The translations under genes were made by a program, and so were the position numbers. Below, one piece after another: positions 1 to 10,863 of a stretch of 64,000 nt of DNA; positions within the stretch are counted from its first letter, which is position 1, and every line of letters begins with the position of its first letter. Source of the stretch: Aporrectodea caliginosa. Lineage: Eukaryota; Annelida; Clitellata; Crassiclitellata; Lumbricidae. Location: positions 381,001-445,000 of the forward strand of contig JACEVL010000493.1 of NCBI GenBank assembly GCA_020284085.1. The letters are read 5' to 3'. The notes below the pieces were generated by a model. It was given only the letters and a program-made list of their open reading frames with translations. It was not told the origin of the DNA and ran no database searches.

Positions 1-699
1 CATGTATCAACACCAGGCGACCTGATGGTTAGCGTACTGTACTTTCAGTTAAGATATTGCAGCTTCATTCCCTGTCATGCAGAGTAGATACGTGTTTTGT
101 AATTATAATTGTAATTGTAATTACGACGATTTATATAGCATCGTCGGTAGCAAGCTACTTCCAGGATGCTTTACACACACAAACTGTCTATTGTCAGTGC
201 AAATTGCTAAGCTTGGAGTTACCTGACATTTCTTTGTCACAATAGATGCTCTTGTAATGTAATGATGAATAAACTGACAGAACACAGTCAATGCAAGGGA
301 GGTTCAAAAAAGATATAGCAAAGATGATTAACGTCGCCCTCCTTTATGCGGGCGTGGGAGTGGCACTACGAGGGTATAGACAATGGTGGAGTTTAGGAAA
401 ACCGCGTGTGACGGCAGACATAATTATAAGGTTTTCTCATCTGAGACCTCTCTCTTAGATAATCAGTCCTCTGTATGGGCTAAATATCAAACGTGGTATG
501 CCGGCCAACAAATGCTCAGTGGGGGCCAAGTCCATCACAGACCATCCACCTGATCTCCTCCACTGTGCCCCCAAAAGAAGAATCACTCCAACCCTACAGA
601 CCTGCTTAAGATCTGGGTTAGATCGACATCAGCAACCTGGTTTGTCACGAGATGCCGTTAAACACCGCATATGTTACAACCATTACCACTGCTAAACTG
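1..699. other. Unassigned sequence with one repeat fragment
   Basis: No exon-like signal is visible. Positions about 316-375 match, on the minus strand, the repeat also seen at 4537 and 59388 (TAGTGCCAGTCCCAAGCC ... GGAGGAGGGCGACG). The short open frames look random. Confidence 0.4.
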
Positions 700-834
700 C
701 TAACCTCCTTTCTCACGATTTCCATACGGATCTAACTAAATTCGGTCACCCTGGCAAGGCGAACCACTAACCTACATTCTCACGGTTTCCATACGGATGT
801 AAGTAAATTCAGTTGGCCTGGTAAGGCGATTCAC
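700..834. repeat. Two-copy tandem duplication, about 67 bp
   Basis: Positions 700-767 and 768-834 are diverged copies sharing TCTCACG, TTTCCATACGGAT, TAAATTC and CCTGG-AAGGCGA in the same order. Confidence 0.75.
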
Positions 835-1004
835 AACTTAAAACGACACCAAAGGTCGTCTGCCTCTCTTAGTGACGTATACTAAACGGTTCCATGGCAT
901 GTTTCTTAATACAATCAGTTGTCTGTTCATGGCCTTCATCCTGTAACATGGTATAAGAGGAACGATCTCCTTAGCTTGCCCGGAGAGGCAGTCCTGGGTA
1001 TGAA

Positions 1005-1060
1005 AACTATGAATGAAGTGTTAGTGACTTCACTTTACTTTAGCATCCGCATACAACAGG
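1005..1060 (-). repeat. SINE family B fragment (3' part)
   Basis: The sequence GAAGTGTTAGTGACTTCA followed by an A/T-rich stretch matches the reverse complement of the family B SINE 3' body seen complete at 58318-58592. Short and diverged. Confidence 0.4.
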
Positions 1061-2044
1061 TCCTCACAGACATTGACTTGGAGGTTGGCGGATATTTGGC
1101 TGAAGCGCAAACATGGCAACAGCAATAAAAAAAACCAGACATGCTCTTCTTACAGGTTGCTTGGCTTTCCAGGTTACATGGCTTGGCACAATGACTTGTC
1201 AATACCACATGGCAACTGTCCCTCTAAAGTTGTCTAAAATCTGGATTACCCTCTCACTTAAGCAGTTCCCATAGGCGGCTAATTCAACCCAGAGTAAAAT
1301 GCAGCTTCACAATCATTTTATACTGAAACGTGAAAATTTAAAGACGATTCAACTGGTGACCGACTTTCTTTCCTTCCTTCACGTTACTTCCTTCCTTCAC
1401 TTCCTTCCTTCCTGTAGCCTTGGGCAGCAACTGCTAGGCCACATTCCAATTCCATACACTTCCTCTGGCCTTAAGACATTCAGAACAAGGACAGTTATTG
1501 TCCAGCAACACAAAATAACGCGTTAGGGGGCGGGAAAAGCAGAACAGACCTCCGTCTTTGTCTCTAAGAATCTGATAACAGGACGGCCTTAACACTCTGT
1601 GACAAATACCATGGCTCTCACCCGCCGGGGCAGTAAGTGAGCGATTTAATTTGAACTTCATTAAACGGAATAAGGTGGACAGACTTTGAAACTGGCCACT
1701 ACGCTTACGAGCCCATAAATAATTTCCACCACTCTACTATGAGGCATTGCTGACTGTTTGAATCCTGAAAGGCACTGTATAACATCCAGATAACATAGCA
1801 CGTTGTGCACCATGATCTGGTGATCTCACTGCTCTGACTAGCAAATGCATTGTATTAAAGTATGCAGGAATGTACAAATATGCATGCTAGAAAGGCACAG
1901 CACATACTTTATACTTTAATATAACTTCCTTTTACGTACATATTTATTATAAATTTAATACTGTAGCCCACAGGCAGGAATATTCACATATATCACAATA
2001 TATGCGAGAGACGCTACACTGGCTTCCTGTTGCTGAGGGGACTT
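1061..2044. other. Unassigned, partly AT-rich
   Basis: A CTTCCTTC-rich patch lies near 1370-1410. I see nothing else recognisable. Confidence 0.4.
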
Positions 2045-2310
2045 CTTTTTAAGAGCATCTTGCTAGCACCTGCTTGAGTTACAATTACAATTAGTTAAAG
2101 TTACAATTACACTTATAATTACAGTTCAAGTCAACCTGGTTGCGATCATTGCACACTTACAATTACAGTTACAATCAAAGAATTACAATTACAGTTACAA
2201 TTACTTACAAATACAGTTACAAATACAATTACAATTGTTGGCACTGTCCCGGCATACATCTGGGAGCTCTGTCTTCCAGTCTCAAGTCAACCTGGTTGGG
2301 ATCATTGCGC
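2045..2310. repeat. TTACAA-rich degenerate repeat with internal duplication
   Basis: Irregular runs of TTACAATTACAG occupy 2075-2240. The phrase TCAAGTCAACCTGGTTG occurs at about 2127 and again at about 2282, both followed by GATCATTGC. This is a short direct duplication separated by the TTACAA run. Confidence 0.6.
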
Positions 2311-2590
2311 TCTTCTAGCTGTGGAGATATGCAGATGCCGTGCTCCCACACTTCAACTCACGCTCATCGTGCCTTCTCAAATATCGGACCACCTTCGTGG
2401 AAGTCTTCCATTGCATTTACGTACTGTTGCACTTGGCCCTGTACAGCAAACATTCTACAAATGTCTTAAAACGTACTTGTTTACATCAGACAGACAGACA
2501 TGTGTGCAGCACTTTTATGAGGTACTTAAAATGTGCTATATTAAGTATCTTGATACATACATACATACATACATACATAAATACATAATC
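2311..2590 (+). pseudogene. Non-LTR retrotransposon 3' end, decayed
   Basis: Read with a frameshift, the plus strand gives AFSNIGPPSWKSS and then QTFYKCLKTYLFTSD. This resembles the extreme C-terminus of CR1/L2-like LINE ORF2 proteins (GPxxWNxLP ... LKTYLF). It is followed by a (TACA) tail at about 2554-2578. Reading frames are broken. Family recognition is from memory of this motif. Confidence 0.5.
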
Positions 2591-2839
2591 TGACATATTT
2601 ATATTAGTTTTATATGTTTAATATTTTTCTTGTTTAAGTATGTATTTATTTCTACATCTGGACATTCAAAATGCACCTTCAGCCGATCTCAGTTACCAAG
2701 TCATATATTCCAATGTAGGATAATGATTTATTTCCTTCATCTTTCCATTGTTCTAACTCGGCCAGCCATAGAACTGGAATAAAAAAGCCACCTGTCCCCC
2801 GCCTAGTTCCCACTTCCCACATCATTCTAATGTCTGCAG

Positions 2840-3055
2840 ACCATTCATCTCTCTCTGTCTGTCTCTCTCTCTCTCTGTCTGTCTGTCTCTCCCTCTCTCT
2901 CTCTGTCTCTCTCTGTCTTCCCTTCCTCCCTCCCTCCCTTTCTCTAGAGCTGTTTATCTACTCCCTCCCTTTCTGTCTCTCTGTCTGTATCTGTCTGTCT
3001 GTCTCTGTTCCTCTCCTCCTTCCCTCTCTGTCCCTCTCTCATCTCCGTTCTCTAA
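2840..3055. repeat. Pyrimidine-rich TCTG/TCTC tract
   Basis: Low-complexity CTCTGTCTGTCTCTC sequence. Open frames through it are composed of L, S, C and V only and are not genes. Confidence 0.9.
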
Positions 3056-3084
3056 TTACGGCATCAATAATTCTTCCTTCTATC

Positions 3085-4030
3085 TGACAGCACATTAATT
3101 GTGCTCATTTTTCTAATGGCTATTTTTCTTCCGTTGTCTCATGCATGTCAATGTATCTCAATCTTCTAATGGCATATTAATATTTCTCCAAATTTCTAAT
3201 GGTATACTTCGTTTTCTTCCTTGTCCAATGCTAACCCGGTGTTTGCAGGCATCTCATATCCTAAACTCAACAGGCTTCAATGCATCCAAAATTCCCCGGC
3301 TCGCAGGACCGTTTTAAGGACGTCGTATAGGCCCTGGGCTCTTTTGCATTCGTAAATCCCCAACTGTCAGGTCGGCATCAAAGCTATAAACGCATAATTA
3401 CGCATTCACATTATTTTTTTACGTCATGTCTAATCATGATTCACGAACACACCTAGTTTTAATTTTAAACCTCAATTTACTTTTTGTAATGTTGATTATT
3501 TAAATTTAATATCCTGGATGTATATAAGGTCTAATGTAATATTTCTGCAGTTTTTTCCCCTTCGAAATCACATTTTCGGAGTTGCATAGGCCTCTGTCCT
3601 AGGCACAGTGTCTGCTGTGCCTAATGGATAATACGCCCTCATTATGCCGAGGCTAAGAAAATGAAGCCGCCAAACATTCAATATCCATGGCTGTCTCACG
3701 GTTAGCTTAAGGGACTGCTCTTTCTCTTGTTCTAATGGCATATTAATAACTTCACCATTTTCTAACAGCATATTAACACATGAATTCTCTACTTTCATAA
3801 TGACACGGTATGCATCAAATGTACCAAATGCCTGTACTAACAAATGCAAACAGTTGCCTGACATTCTCTTGAAGAGTATCCACATGTAGTAATGCTTCAA
3901 CATTCTTACTCAAGCACATTAACGTTTTTCCATTTTGTTAATTGCCAATCATCAATAATCCTTTTTTCAAACCCCATATCAACATTTCTCAATTTTCAAT
4001 ATGACACTTTAACATTGTTAAGGGGCCGGG
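3085..4030. repeat. Decayed repeats of TTCTAATGGCATATTAA
   Basis: The phrase TTCTAATGG(C/T)ATATTAA recurs near 3105, 3163, 3200, 3728 and 3760. A SINE family B 3' piece lies inside at 3625-3733. Probably an old AT-rich tandem repeat interrupted by a SINE. Confidence 0.4.
3625..3733 (+). repeat. SINE family B fragment (3' part)
   Basis: GCCGAGGCTAAGAAAATGAAG, then CATGGCTG and TTAGCTTAAGGGACT, match the family B body and 3' end seen at 37090 and, reversed, at 58318. Confidence 0.55.
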
Positions 4031-4536
4031 AACATTAGTGTAACTTACAGTAATTACTGATAATTAGAGCAAAGTATTAATGAAAATTACCACATAATTA
4101 CCAGTAATTTATGTTACCATCCATAATGTAGAAAAATGTATTTGCTGGTAATGTTTGTAAGTATATTATGATGAATTAACATTCTGTCCATCTGCTCAGT
4201 GGGTGGTGGTGGTGTAGGGGCCATACATACACACATACATACTGTACATGCACACATACATACACGGATACACACAGCTGGATACGAACACCCACGTATA
4301 CACACTATAGTCTGGGCTAGCCAAATCCCAAGTGCTGGCCACTGACTTGGCATGCAGCGATGCTACGCTGAGTTGGGGAATTCCATTTGCTGCCCACACA
4401 AATCGCAGACATTCATGAGGGAGAGCATCTTGCATTAACAATTGAATCATATGATATCCCTAACATTTATCTCCATCAGCTTCAGTTTCCCAAATACCAA
4501 ATAGTTACTACATTCTCTACATAACTCGGCCACTGC
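4031..4536. other. Unassigned, with an ATAC/CACA patch
   Basis: Positions 4223-4310 are a degenerate CATACATACACA tract. The rest shows nothing recognisable. Confidence 0.4.
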
Positions 4537-4631
4537 CCGTACTCTGGTAGTGCCAGTCCCAAGCCTGCAGAAAGGAGGAGGGCGACGCCAATCATCTTTG
4601 TTATGACAGTGTGTCGTTAAACAGCAACTAA
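4537..4631 (+). repeat. Interspersed repeat with TAGTGCCAGTCCCAAGCC motif
   Basis: Shares TAGTGCCAGTCCCAAGCCTG, GGAGGAGGGCGACGC and GTCGTTAAACAG with 59388-59478, and in reverse with 316-375. Probably a retrotransposon 3' end. Family not assigned. Confidence 0.6.
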
Positions 4632-5000
4632 GTTCATTCTCTACAGACGAGGGCCACTAATAGATTGGGCGAACATGAGCCTGTATACAAACTCCCACAC
4701 AGACTGAAGTGCCTCTGATAGGCACAGTGGTGACTGAGTGGTACCATCCGTCTTTGTGTTCTAGGTTCAATTCGCATTTGGTAAAGTGAAACTACCTGCA
4801 GTTAAACCACACAGCCATTATACGTCAAGACTTTGGACTGCTGTTCTTGCCTCACTCAAAACTGAGCAGTGAATGAAAAGTTGGTTACAGATGAAAAGTG
4901 GGCTGCATAAAAGTGAATAACAAAAAGTGGGTCATATGGTAAACCCAACAAGTTCCAAGTTCATTCATAAAATCACATTAAATTCATGTAATTTATTCTT

Positions 5001-5155
5001 GATTTTCTGCTCCACTTGCACCCCATAGCCAACTCAGTTATAATGAGTACACTGGCCGTACACTGTCAGTGGGAAGATGAGACACAGGGGGAGAATGGCC
5101 ACCCACCCTCATAAGTTGAAGCTAGAGACATATGAAGTCACTAACACTTCGTATC
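5001..5155 (+). repeat. SINE family B, body without head
   Basis: Contains the family B body: TTCTGCTCCACTTG, CCAACTCAG, ATAATGAGTACACTG, GTCAGTGGGAAGATGAGAC, GGCCACCC, and ends AAGTCACTAACACTTCGTA. The tRNA-like head is missing. A (TG) tract follows about 50 bp downstream. Confidence 0.7.
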
Positions 5156-5198
5156 TATGCTGTCACTTGCCTATATACGTATTATGTAAGTATGTATG

Positions 5199-5335
<137 letters not shown>

Positions 5336-5655
5336 AAATCAGGGACCCTGGATAATATTATGGAGGAGCCCTGGTTAAGATTGATGAAAATGCACCAAGT
5401 CTTAGTCATCGCTATAGCCCCGATGACTACAAAGCTAAGGAACTATCCTGCTCTACGTCGGGACATCGGTTTGCTAATTTACAAATTTTGCATATTTTAT
5501 TGATTTTAAGTGATACCATGAGTTCACAGTGGTTTAATTTAGTCTCACAGATGCAGTGAATAGGTGAGGAAGTGATGCAGTCATCATGTGCTACAGCCTT
5601 GCCTAAATTTACATGTTACGCTAATGCAACAGGTAATAAATAAATATATATATAT

Positions 5656-6487
5656 ACCTATATCAGGGTTGGCAAGTTGTTGCCATCGCCGGTTATAACC
5701 GGTTATTGCCATGGCTATAACCGTCCCGGCAACAACCTCTTGGCAATAATGGCAACAACCTTTTGGCAAAAAAATGGCAAAAACCTTTTGGCACAAATAG
5801 AAACTATTAATTATTGTGGTAATAAAATATGGAATCTTCACAGTTAGCCTCATTTTTTATTTCTTCTGGCTTGCTACTTTACATAGTTAATTGATTTAAA
5901 TATAATTATCATGCTTTAAATCAATCAAGTTTTTCCAAATAAAAATCACCTGATTTAAATAACCATATAATTTCTTCCTACTAAAAGACATTTACAAGTT
6001 TTACATATTAAGTACAGCCAATATCGAATTGTGTAATTATGAATTAGAAATTTTGCCAAACCATTGGCTTCTGTACACTACTAATAAATTATATACTACC
6101 AGGTAAGTATATAGAAAAGGCAATGGCCCTGTTGACCTGAATATTACTACTGCAGTGCAAATGGCAGTTTATTTTGGAGTAGTTGAACTGCAGGTCAGAA
6201 TTTTTGTATTTTAATCTCATATAGTTGACTTTAACTACATTTATACTAAGGGGTAATATAGATTTACTACAGTAGTTTTAATTTCCCACAAGAAACATTT
6301 ATTATAACTATGCAGTCTGTGCAGTGAAATATGATTTTCATTTGCCTTGCCCTTACTTTGGAGAAAATGGGCAACAACTGGCAATAACCGGCCGGCAACA
6401 ACTGGCAATAACCGGCAATAACCGGTTATTGCCACTGTCCCGGCAACAATAGGTTGTGGCCGGCATTAACCCAACCCTGACCTATAT
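5656..6487. mobile_element. hAT-type non-autonomous element, 816 bp
   Basis: The element runs 5664-6479, starting CAGGGTTGG and ending CCAACCCTG. It is flanked by a perfect 8-bp TSD, ACCTATAT, at 5656-5663 and 6480-6487. Subterminal regions carry many copies of GGCAATAACCGG, GGCAACAAC and their complements, the usual pattern of transposase-binding repeats. No transposase frame is visible. A matching right-end fragment lies near 28113-28131. Confidence 0.9.
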
Positions 6488-6515
6488 ATATATATACACA
6501 CACATAAATATCTAC

Positions 6516-6518
<3 letters not shown>

Positions 6519-6569
<51 letters not shown>

Positions 6570-6638
6570 GCAGATGAAAACAATATAATATTTAGCTGAA
6601 TGTGACATGCTTTATATGGGTGCATAGTTCGGTCAGGG

Positions 6639-6728
<90 letters not shown>

Positions 6729-6731
6729 TAA
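6519..6731. repeat. (TA)n and (AAT)n microsatellites
   Basis: (TA) runs at about 6519-6564 and (ATA) at about 6640-6731. The (ATA) run adjoins a reversed SINE family C fragment and is probably its tail. Confidence 0.95.
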
Positions 6732-6842
6732 AATAATTTTCGTTTAATTTTTCAAACTGACAAGTACGCAGGATGATTACGATTCAGTATGAACGGATGA
6801 TCACAAGTTATTACAGGAGTCGAATTTAACTGTAATGGCAGC
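6732..6842 (-). repeat. SINE family C fragment, diverged
   Basis: CAAACTGACAAGTACGC, GATGATTACG, ACAAGTTATTACAGGAGTCGA and TAACTGTAATGGCAG parallel the reversed family C copy at 34786-35058. Confidence 0.5.
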
Positions 6843-7189
6843 GAGGAAGAAATCTGAAGGAGAAAGTCCTGCTTGAGAAGTGTGAGAAATCCTGGAAGAG
6901 GAAATTTCCGAAACGATCCAACAGTGTCACCTGACGGAAGGATTCCAAAGGAAGGCGAGTAAGCATTGTGTTAGAGGTCGTCCACGGCAGCAGGAGGAGG
7001 GCGAGCATGAGGGCGATAGGGTCTTTAGAGAGAGGGCACAGGGCAGGGCCTTTAGAAACGGTGCAGGGCCATGTGCCACGCTCAGCGCCCCATAAACTAA
7101 CTGTCCTATCTATCTGACACACCTAATCTTCTGGCCTTGCCCGACACTGTATGAGAACTAAGCAGTTCCCACGAGAATATCTCTATCTC

Positions 7190-7650
7190 TGTTTCTCTCT
7201 CTCCGTCTGTCTGTCTGTCTCTCTCTGTGTGTCCATCTATATGTCTGTCTGTCTGTGTCTGTCTGTCTCTCTCTGTCTGTCCATCTATATGTCTGTCTGT
7301 CTGTGTCTGTCTGTCTGTCTCTGTCTGTCCATCTATATGTCTGTCTGTCTGTGTCTGTCTGTCTCTCTCTGTCTGTCCATCTATATGTCTGTCTGTCTGT
7401 GTCTGTCTGTCTGTCTCTCTGTCTGTCCATCTATATGTCTGTCTGTCTGTGTCTGTCTGTGTCTGTCTGTCTGTCCATCTATATGTCTGTCTGTCTGTCT
7501 GTCTGTGTCTGTCTGTCTCTCTCTCTCTGTCTGTCCATCTATATGTCTGCCCGTCTATCTGTCTGCCCGTCCGTCTATTCATCTCTGTGTTTGTCTGTCC
7601 GTTAGTATGTCTGTTTCTGATTCTCTCTGTCTCTGTCTCTCTCTTTGACC
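7190..7650. repeat. 48-bp minisatellite inside a TCTG tract
   Basis: The marker phrase GTCCATCTATATGTCTG begins at 7231, 7279, 7327, 7375, 7425, 7473 and 7533, giving steps of 48, 48, 48, 50, 48 and 60. The period is a multiple of three, so long open frames exist on both strands (16-residue repeats of C, L, S, V, Y or of D, R, Q, T, W). They show no sign of being genes. Confidence 0.95.
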
Positions 7651-7814
7651 CAGTATTTGCAGCACGTGGCGATTATATTGGAAAAGCAAAGCAGCAGGAT
7701 ATTTAATTTAAAAATACAAATACACTATTATAAAAACCTATTATATCGGTGAGAATAGGCATCCTGGTGAGAACTAAGACCTGCGCAGGTTGGTACTAAA
7801 GGTGGCGCCGACCA

Positions 7815-7925
7815 CGGCTCTGCATAGAAAAGACAGAGAGACTGAGACAAAGTGAGACAGACAGATAGACAGAGACATGCAGAAAGACAGTCAGACAAAG
7901 ACAGACAGAGAGGAGAGAGACAAAA
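7815..7925. repeat. GACAGA purine-rich tract
   Basis: Degenerate GACAGACAGAGA sequence with the same composition as the complement of the tract at 7190-7650. Confidence 0.8.
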
Positions 7926-8080
7926 GTGCCAGGTAAAAGCAGAATCAATGAGATGTCTAATCTTTTCTGTGGTTATCATAATAAATATAACATTAAAACA
8001 TAAGAAGTTCTTGTATTTTTGTATTTCTGTTCTAGTCTGCTTAGTTTCTCTGTTCTGCTTTGTGCGAAATAAAGTATATA

Positions 8081-8289
8081 CACTGTGTCCGGATGAAAAG
8101 TAGAACACAACAAAAAGTGTCATAACTCGGTCAAAACTATCAGTATTTACCTGAAATTTTAAACACAACAACAGTGACCATATCTACACGAGATCCTAAA
8201 GCCGTTTGGAAATGTTCGTGAATTTATCATATTTATGAGCGTTTGCAATGGAGCACTGACAAATTAAAGTTTCCAACATGGGCCCTTAC
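8081..8289. repeat. Left terminal inverted repeat of the mariner-type element
   Basis: Matches the reverse complement of 9455-9661 almost base for base, including AACTCGGTCAAAACTATCAG and the inner boundary GGGCCCTTA. Confidence 0.95.
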
Positions 8290-8315
8290 ATATTACATAA
8301 GAAAGTGAAGTTCAG

Positions 8316-9386
8316 CTACAGTTGGTGTTCAAAATGTCCTCCTCGTTCACGGACACATGACCGTAGACGTGGACGCCACTGTTTGATGGCCCGGTCGATG
8401 ATCGCGTGGTCAAACAGCTGCCACTCCTCAACCAGACGCGCCCTTAGATGATCGACGTCACGAATACGGGAACGATAAACGCGCTCCTGCAGTACACTCC
8501 AGATTTGGTAGTCAACTGGATTGAGGTCTGGACTGTTGGGTGGCCACATCTGCGGTGATATGAAGTCGGGTGTCTCCCGGGACAGCAGAGCAATGGTCTC
8601 ACGTGCTCGATGCGCAGGGGCACTGTCTTGTTGGAATGTGAAGTAGCCGCCAGAAACCTGCTTGATAGCAGGTAGCAGATGTTGAGTGAGCAGCACATCG
8701 CGATAGTACGCTCCATTTACCTTCACACCCGGCTCAACAAAGATCAAATGAGTGCACCCCAGGGTTGACACACCGACTGAGACCATTAGTGACTTTGAAA
8801 AGTGTGAACGTGTTTTGAGGAGACGTTCAGCAGGCACGTGTTTCTTGCGCGTCCCAGCCGCCGCATAAACGCGATCATTCTGGAGGTTGACAGGAGGAGC
8901 GACGGTAAAAACTTTTTCGTCCGTAAACCATATGAATGGGACTGTGTGCTCAGGGTATTTCTTCAGCAGCTGCTTGACGCGTACAAGACGTGTCAGTTTG
9001 TTTCTTGGTGTTAGATCTTGCGCTCGCCTCTTCTTAAAACAAACCAGCTTCAAGTCCTTGGCAACGATTTCGTGTACTGCGGTCTTCGGAATCCCAATAT
9101 CCCTCGCAATCTGACGCACCGTTCTATGGGTTCCCGGTGCATCTTCTTGGCTTAATGCCAGCCTTTCAACCAACTCGACGTTTTCAACAGTGCGTGTCGT
9201 GCGTTTTTGGCCACTGCCAGGTTTTCGCTTCACTGTGCCGGTTTCATCGATCTTCTTCAATAGCTTACTCACAGACGAAAGACACCAACCTTTATTCGAA
9301 AATTCATTCAGAAACCTTCTCGCTCCATAACCATGTTCTTGCCGCAGTACTTTAATTAAAATTTTATCTTCTTCTGTAAACGCCAT
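8316..9386 (-). CDS. Mariner-type transposase (DD37D spacing), apparently intact
   Basis: Cut-and-paste DNA transposase of the IS630/Tc1/mariner superfamily. I choose ATG at 9386 (MAFTEEDKILIK), giving 356 residues. The frame is open further upstream, but only through a TTG codon inside the right inverted repeat. The N-terminal ~110 residues form the two helix-turn-helix DNA-binding units, with an RKPGSGQKR basic linker. The catalytic domain shows FTDEKVF (first Asp), QDSAPAH (second Asp) and WPPNSPDLNPVDYQIW (third Asp, in VDY). I count 37 residues between the second and third Asp, so DD37D rather than the DD34D of classical mariner; this spacing is known from the maT-like branch. No stop or frameshift is seen, and the length fits the family. 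Confidence 0.93.
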   Translation of the reverse strand: MAFTEEDKILIKVLRQEHGYGARRFLNEFSNKGWCLSSVSKLLKKIDETGTVKRKPGSGQKRTTRTVENVELVERLALSQEDAPGTHRTVRQIARDIGIPKTAVHEIVAKDLKLVCFKKRRAQDLTPRNKLTRLVRVKQLLKKYPEHTVPFIWFTDEKVFTVAPPVNLQNDRVYAAAGTRKKHVPAERLLKTRSHFSKSLMVSVGVSTLGCTHLIFVEPGVKVNGAYYRDVLLTQHLLPAIKQVSGGYFTFQQDSAPAHRARETIALLSRETPDFISPQMWPPNSPDLNPVDYQIWSVLQERVYRSRIRDVDHLRARLVEEWQLFDHAIIDRAIKQWRPRLRSCVRERGGHFEHQL

Positions 9387-9454
9387 TTTTGTTGTGCTTA
9401 GACCAAAACAAGTGACGTATTTCATCGATGACGACGTCACAGCGTCTGCGTAAG

Positions 9455-9658
9455 TAAGGGCCCATGTTGGAAACTTTAATTTGTCAGTGCTCCATTGCAA
9501 ACGCTCATAAATATGATAAATTCACGAACATTTCCAAACGGCTTTAGGATCTCGTGTAGATATGGTCACTGTTGTTGTGTTTAAAATTTCAGGTAAATAC
9601 TGATAGTTTTGACCGAGTTATGACACTTTTGTTGTGTTCTACTTTTCATCCGGACACA

Positions 9659-9661
<3 letters not shown>
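9455..9661. repeat. Right terminal inverted repeat of the mariner-type element
   Basis: Partner of 8081-8289. Followed directly by TA and a long (TA) tract. Transposase promoter elements probably lie here, because the gene reads inward from this end. Confidence 0.95.

Positions 9662-9711
<50 letters not shown>
9662..9711. repeat. (TA)25 microsatellite
   Basis: Pure TA run abutting the transposon. It probably pre-existed as the TA target, with the remainder on the left reduced to TATATA. Confidence 0.98.
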
Positions 9712-9713
<2 letters not shown>

Positions 9714-10366
9714 AACTGATATAAATAAACTGAAATAAATAGGTAAATAGAGTTAAAGTAATACTAGTAACATCATTAATTTTAGGCTGGTGATATGCAA
9801 CTTAAAGCAGCACACAAGGACAAAAATAACAACTGTAATAACGATAATAATGTAAATAAATAACAAGTAAAATAACAACAACTAAGCATAATACATAACT
9901 ATACATAACTATAACTATATTATATAGTAAATAATAATAATAATAGTATTAATACTAACTAAACTATCTCTCAACTGATATGATCTATCTGTGGCACCTG
10001 CAGCATAAGCAAATTCAGTCCATGCATTTATGCATGATCAGTAATCAGTGAGTGGGCCATGGAAATTACAGTGTGCAATCATTAATGCGAAGCAGTTGGG
10101 AACATGCCTTACGATACAGCATGTCAACTAGTCTTCACGTAAAAGCTAAAAGTCAGTGTTTAGTGCTATACACTGCAGTTTCTGTGCGGCACATTAACCA
10201 GGATGGCATGTTATAACAGCCTTGGAGCACATAAGACCAATTACTTCACAACAGAGGACATCCTTTCATGCTGCCTTTTGTTAAATATAAATTGTTTAAA
10301 AGTAGTTTTGTTTACCGATACATCTTTAGTTATATATTTAGATGTGCATGTGTGACTTTATAATCT
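9712..10366. other. AT-rich unassigned sequence
   Basis: AAT/ATAA-rich stretches occur up to about 9960. No gene signal is seen. Confidence 0.4.
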
Positions 10367-10561
10367 GCTACTGTCAGAGATGGGTAAGTAATCGATCCGA
10401 TTCTAATCGATTAGCTAATCAATTAGACAAACAGCTAATTATAATTCTAATCGATTAGCTACAAGATTTTGCTAATTCTAATCGATTACCAAATTTCATT
10501 AGCCAATTCTAATTCTAATCAATTAGCAATTTAACTAATCATGCACATCTCTGGCTACTAA
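10367..10561. mobile_element. hAT-type MITE, 179 bp
   Basis: The element runs 10375-10553, starting CAGAGATGGGTAAG and ending CATGCACATCTCTG. The flanking 8-mers GCTACTGT and GCTACTAA agree at 6 of 8 positions. The interior is built of repeated CTAATCGATTAG and CTAATTCTAATCG words. No coding capacity. Confidence 0.75.
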
Positions 10562-10752
10562 GTAAGTAAGTAAAGTAAGTAAGTATATTCTTTATTAAAC
10601 CAATTGCATATCCGCACTTTGGTGTACATACATTTATACAGAGTATAACATTCTTATTATAAATATAACATTCTGTAATAGTTTATTTTAAAATGCATGT
10701 AATCGTTGTCAGGTGCAAATAAAGAAATAAAGGCAACTTACTTACTTAATTC
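10562..10752. repeat. TAAG-tailed retroelement end(s)
   Basis: Starts (AAGT)n, then TATATTCTTTATTAAACCAAT and CCGCACTTTGGTGTACATACA, a phrase shared with 36650 and 57471. It closes with AAATAAAGGCAACTTACTTACTTA in the opposite sense, so it has (TAAG)/(CTTA) ends like 36649-36851. Confidence 0.6.
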
Positions 10753-10863
10753 GTGTTAAGCGGAACGGTGCATAAACTGGGAGCATGTAATTGGATCCAC
10801 ACTGTATCAGTTGCATGTGCACTTGTCACGACCTGATGCCACCGTGATAACAGTAGTACATAC

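Larger units (their letters stand above)
8079..9663 (-). mobile_element. mariner-type (ITm) transposon with long inverted repeats
   Basis: The element runs 8081-9661 (1581 bp) between TA dinucleotides at 8079-8080 and 9662-9663, the expected target duplication of IS630/Tc1/mariner elements. It starts CACTGTGTCCGGATG and ends with the complement. The terminal inverted repeats are unusually long: 8081-8289 and 9455-9661, nearly identical with a 1-nt length difference seen near the outer end. A complete transposase frame lies between them on the minus strand. High similarity of the two ends and an open frame indicate a young, possibly active copy. It sits beside a (TA)25 tract. Confidence 0.95.

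Noticed and set aside
4020..4125. hAT-like element with GTAATTAC words
   Set aside because: Words resemble the 15022 family interior, but no ends or flanking duplication are visible.
7106..7706. Cysteine/leucine/serine and arginine/glutamine/threonine proteins on both strands
   Set aside because: Low-complexity TCTG tract with a 48-bp period. Such frames follow from the repeat length alone.
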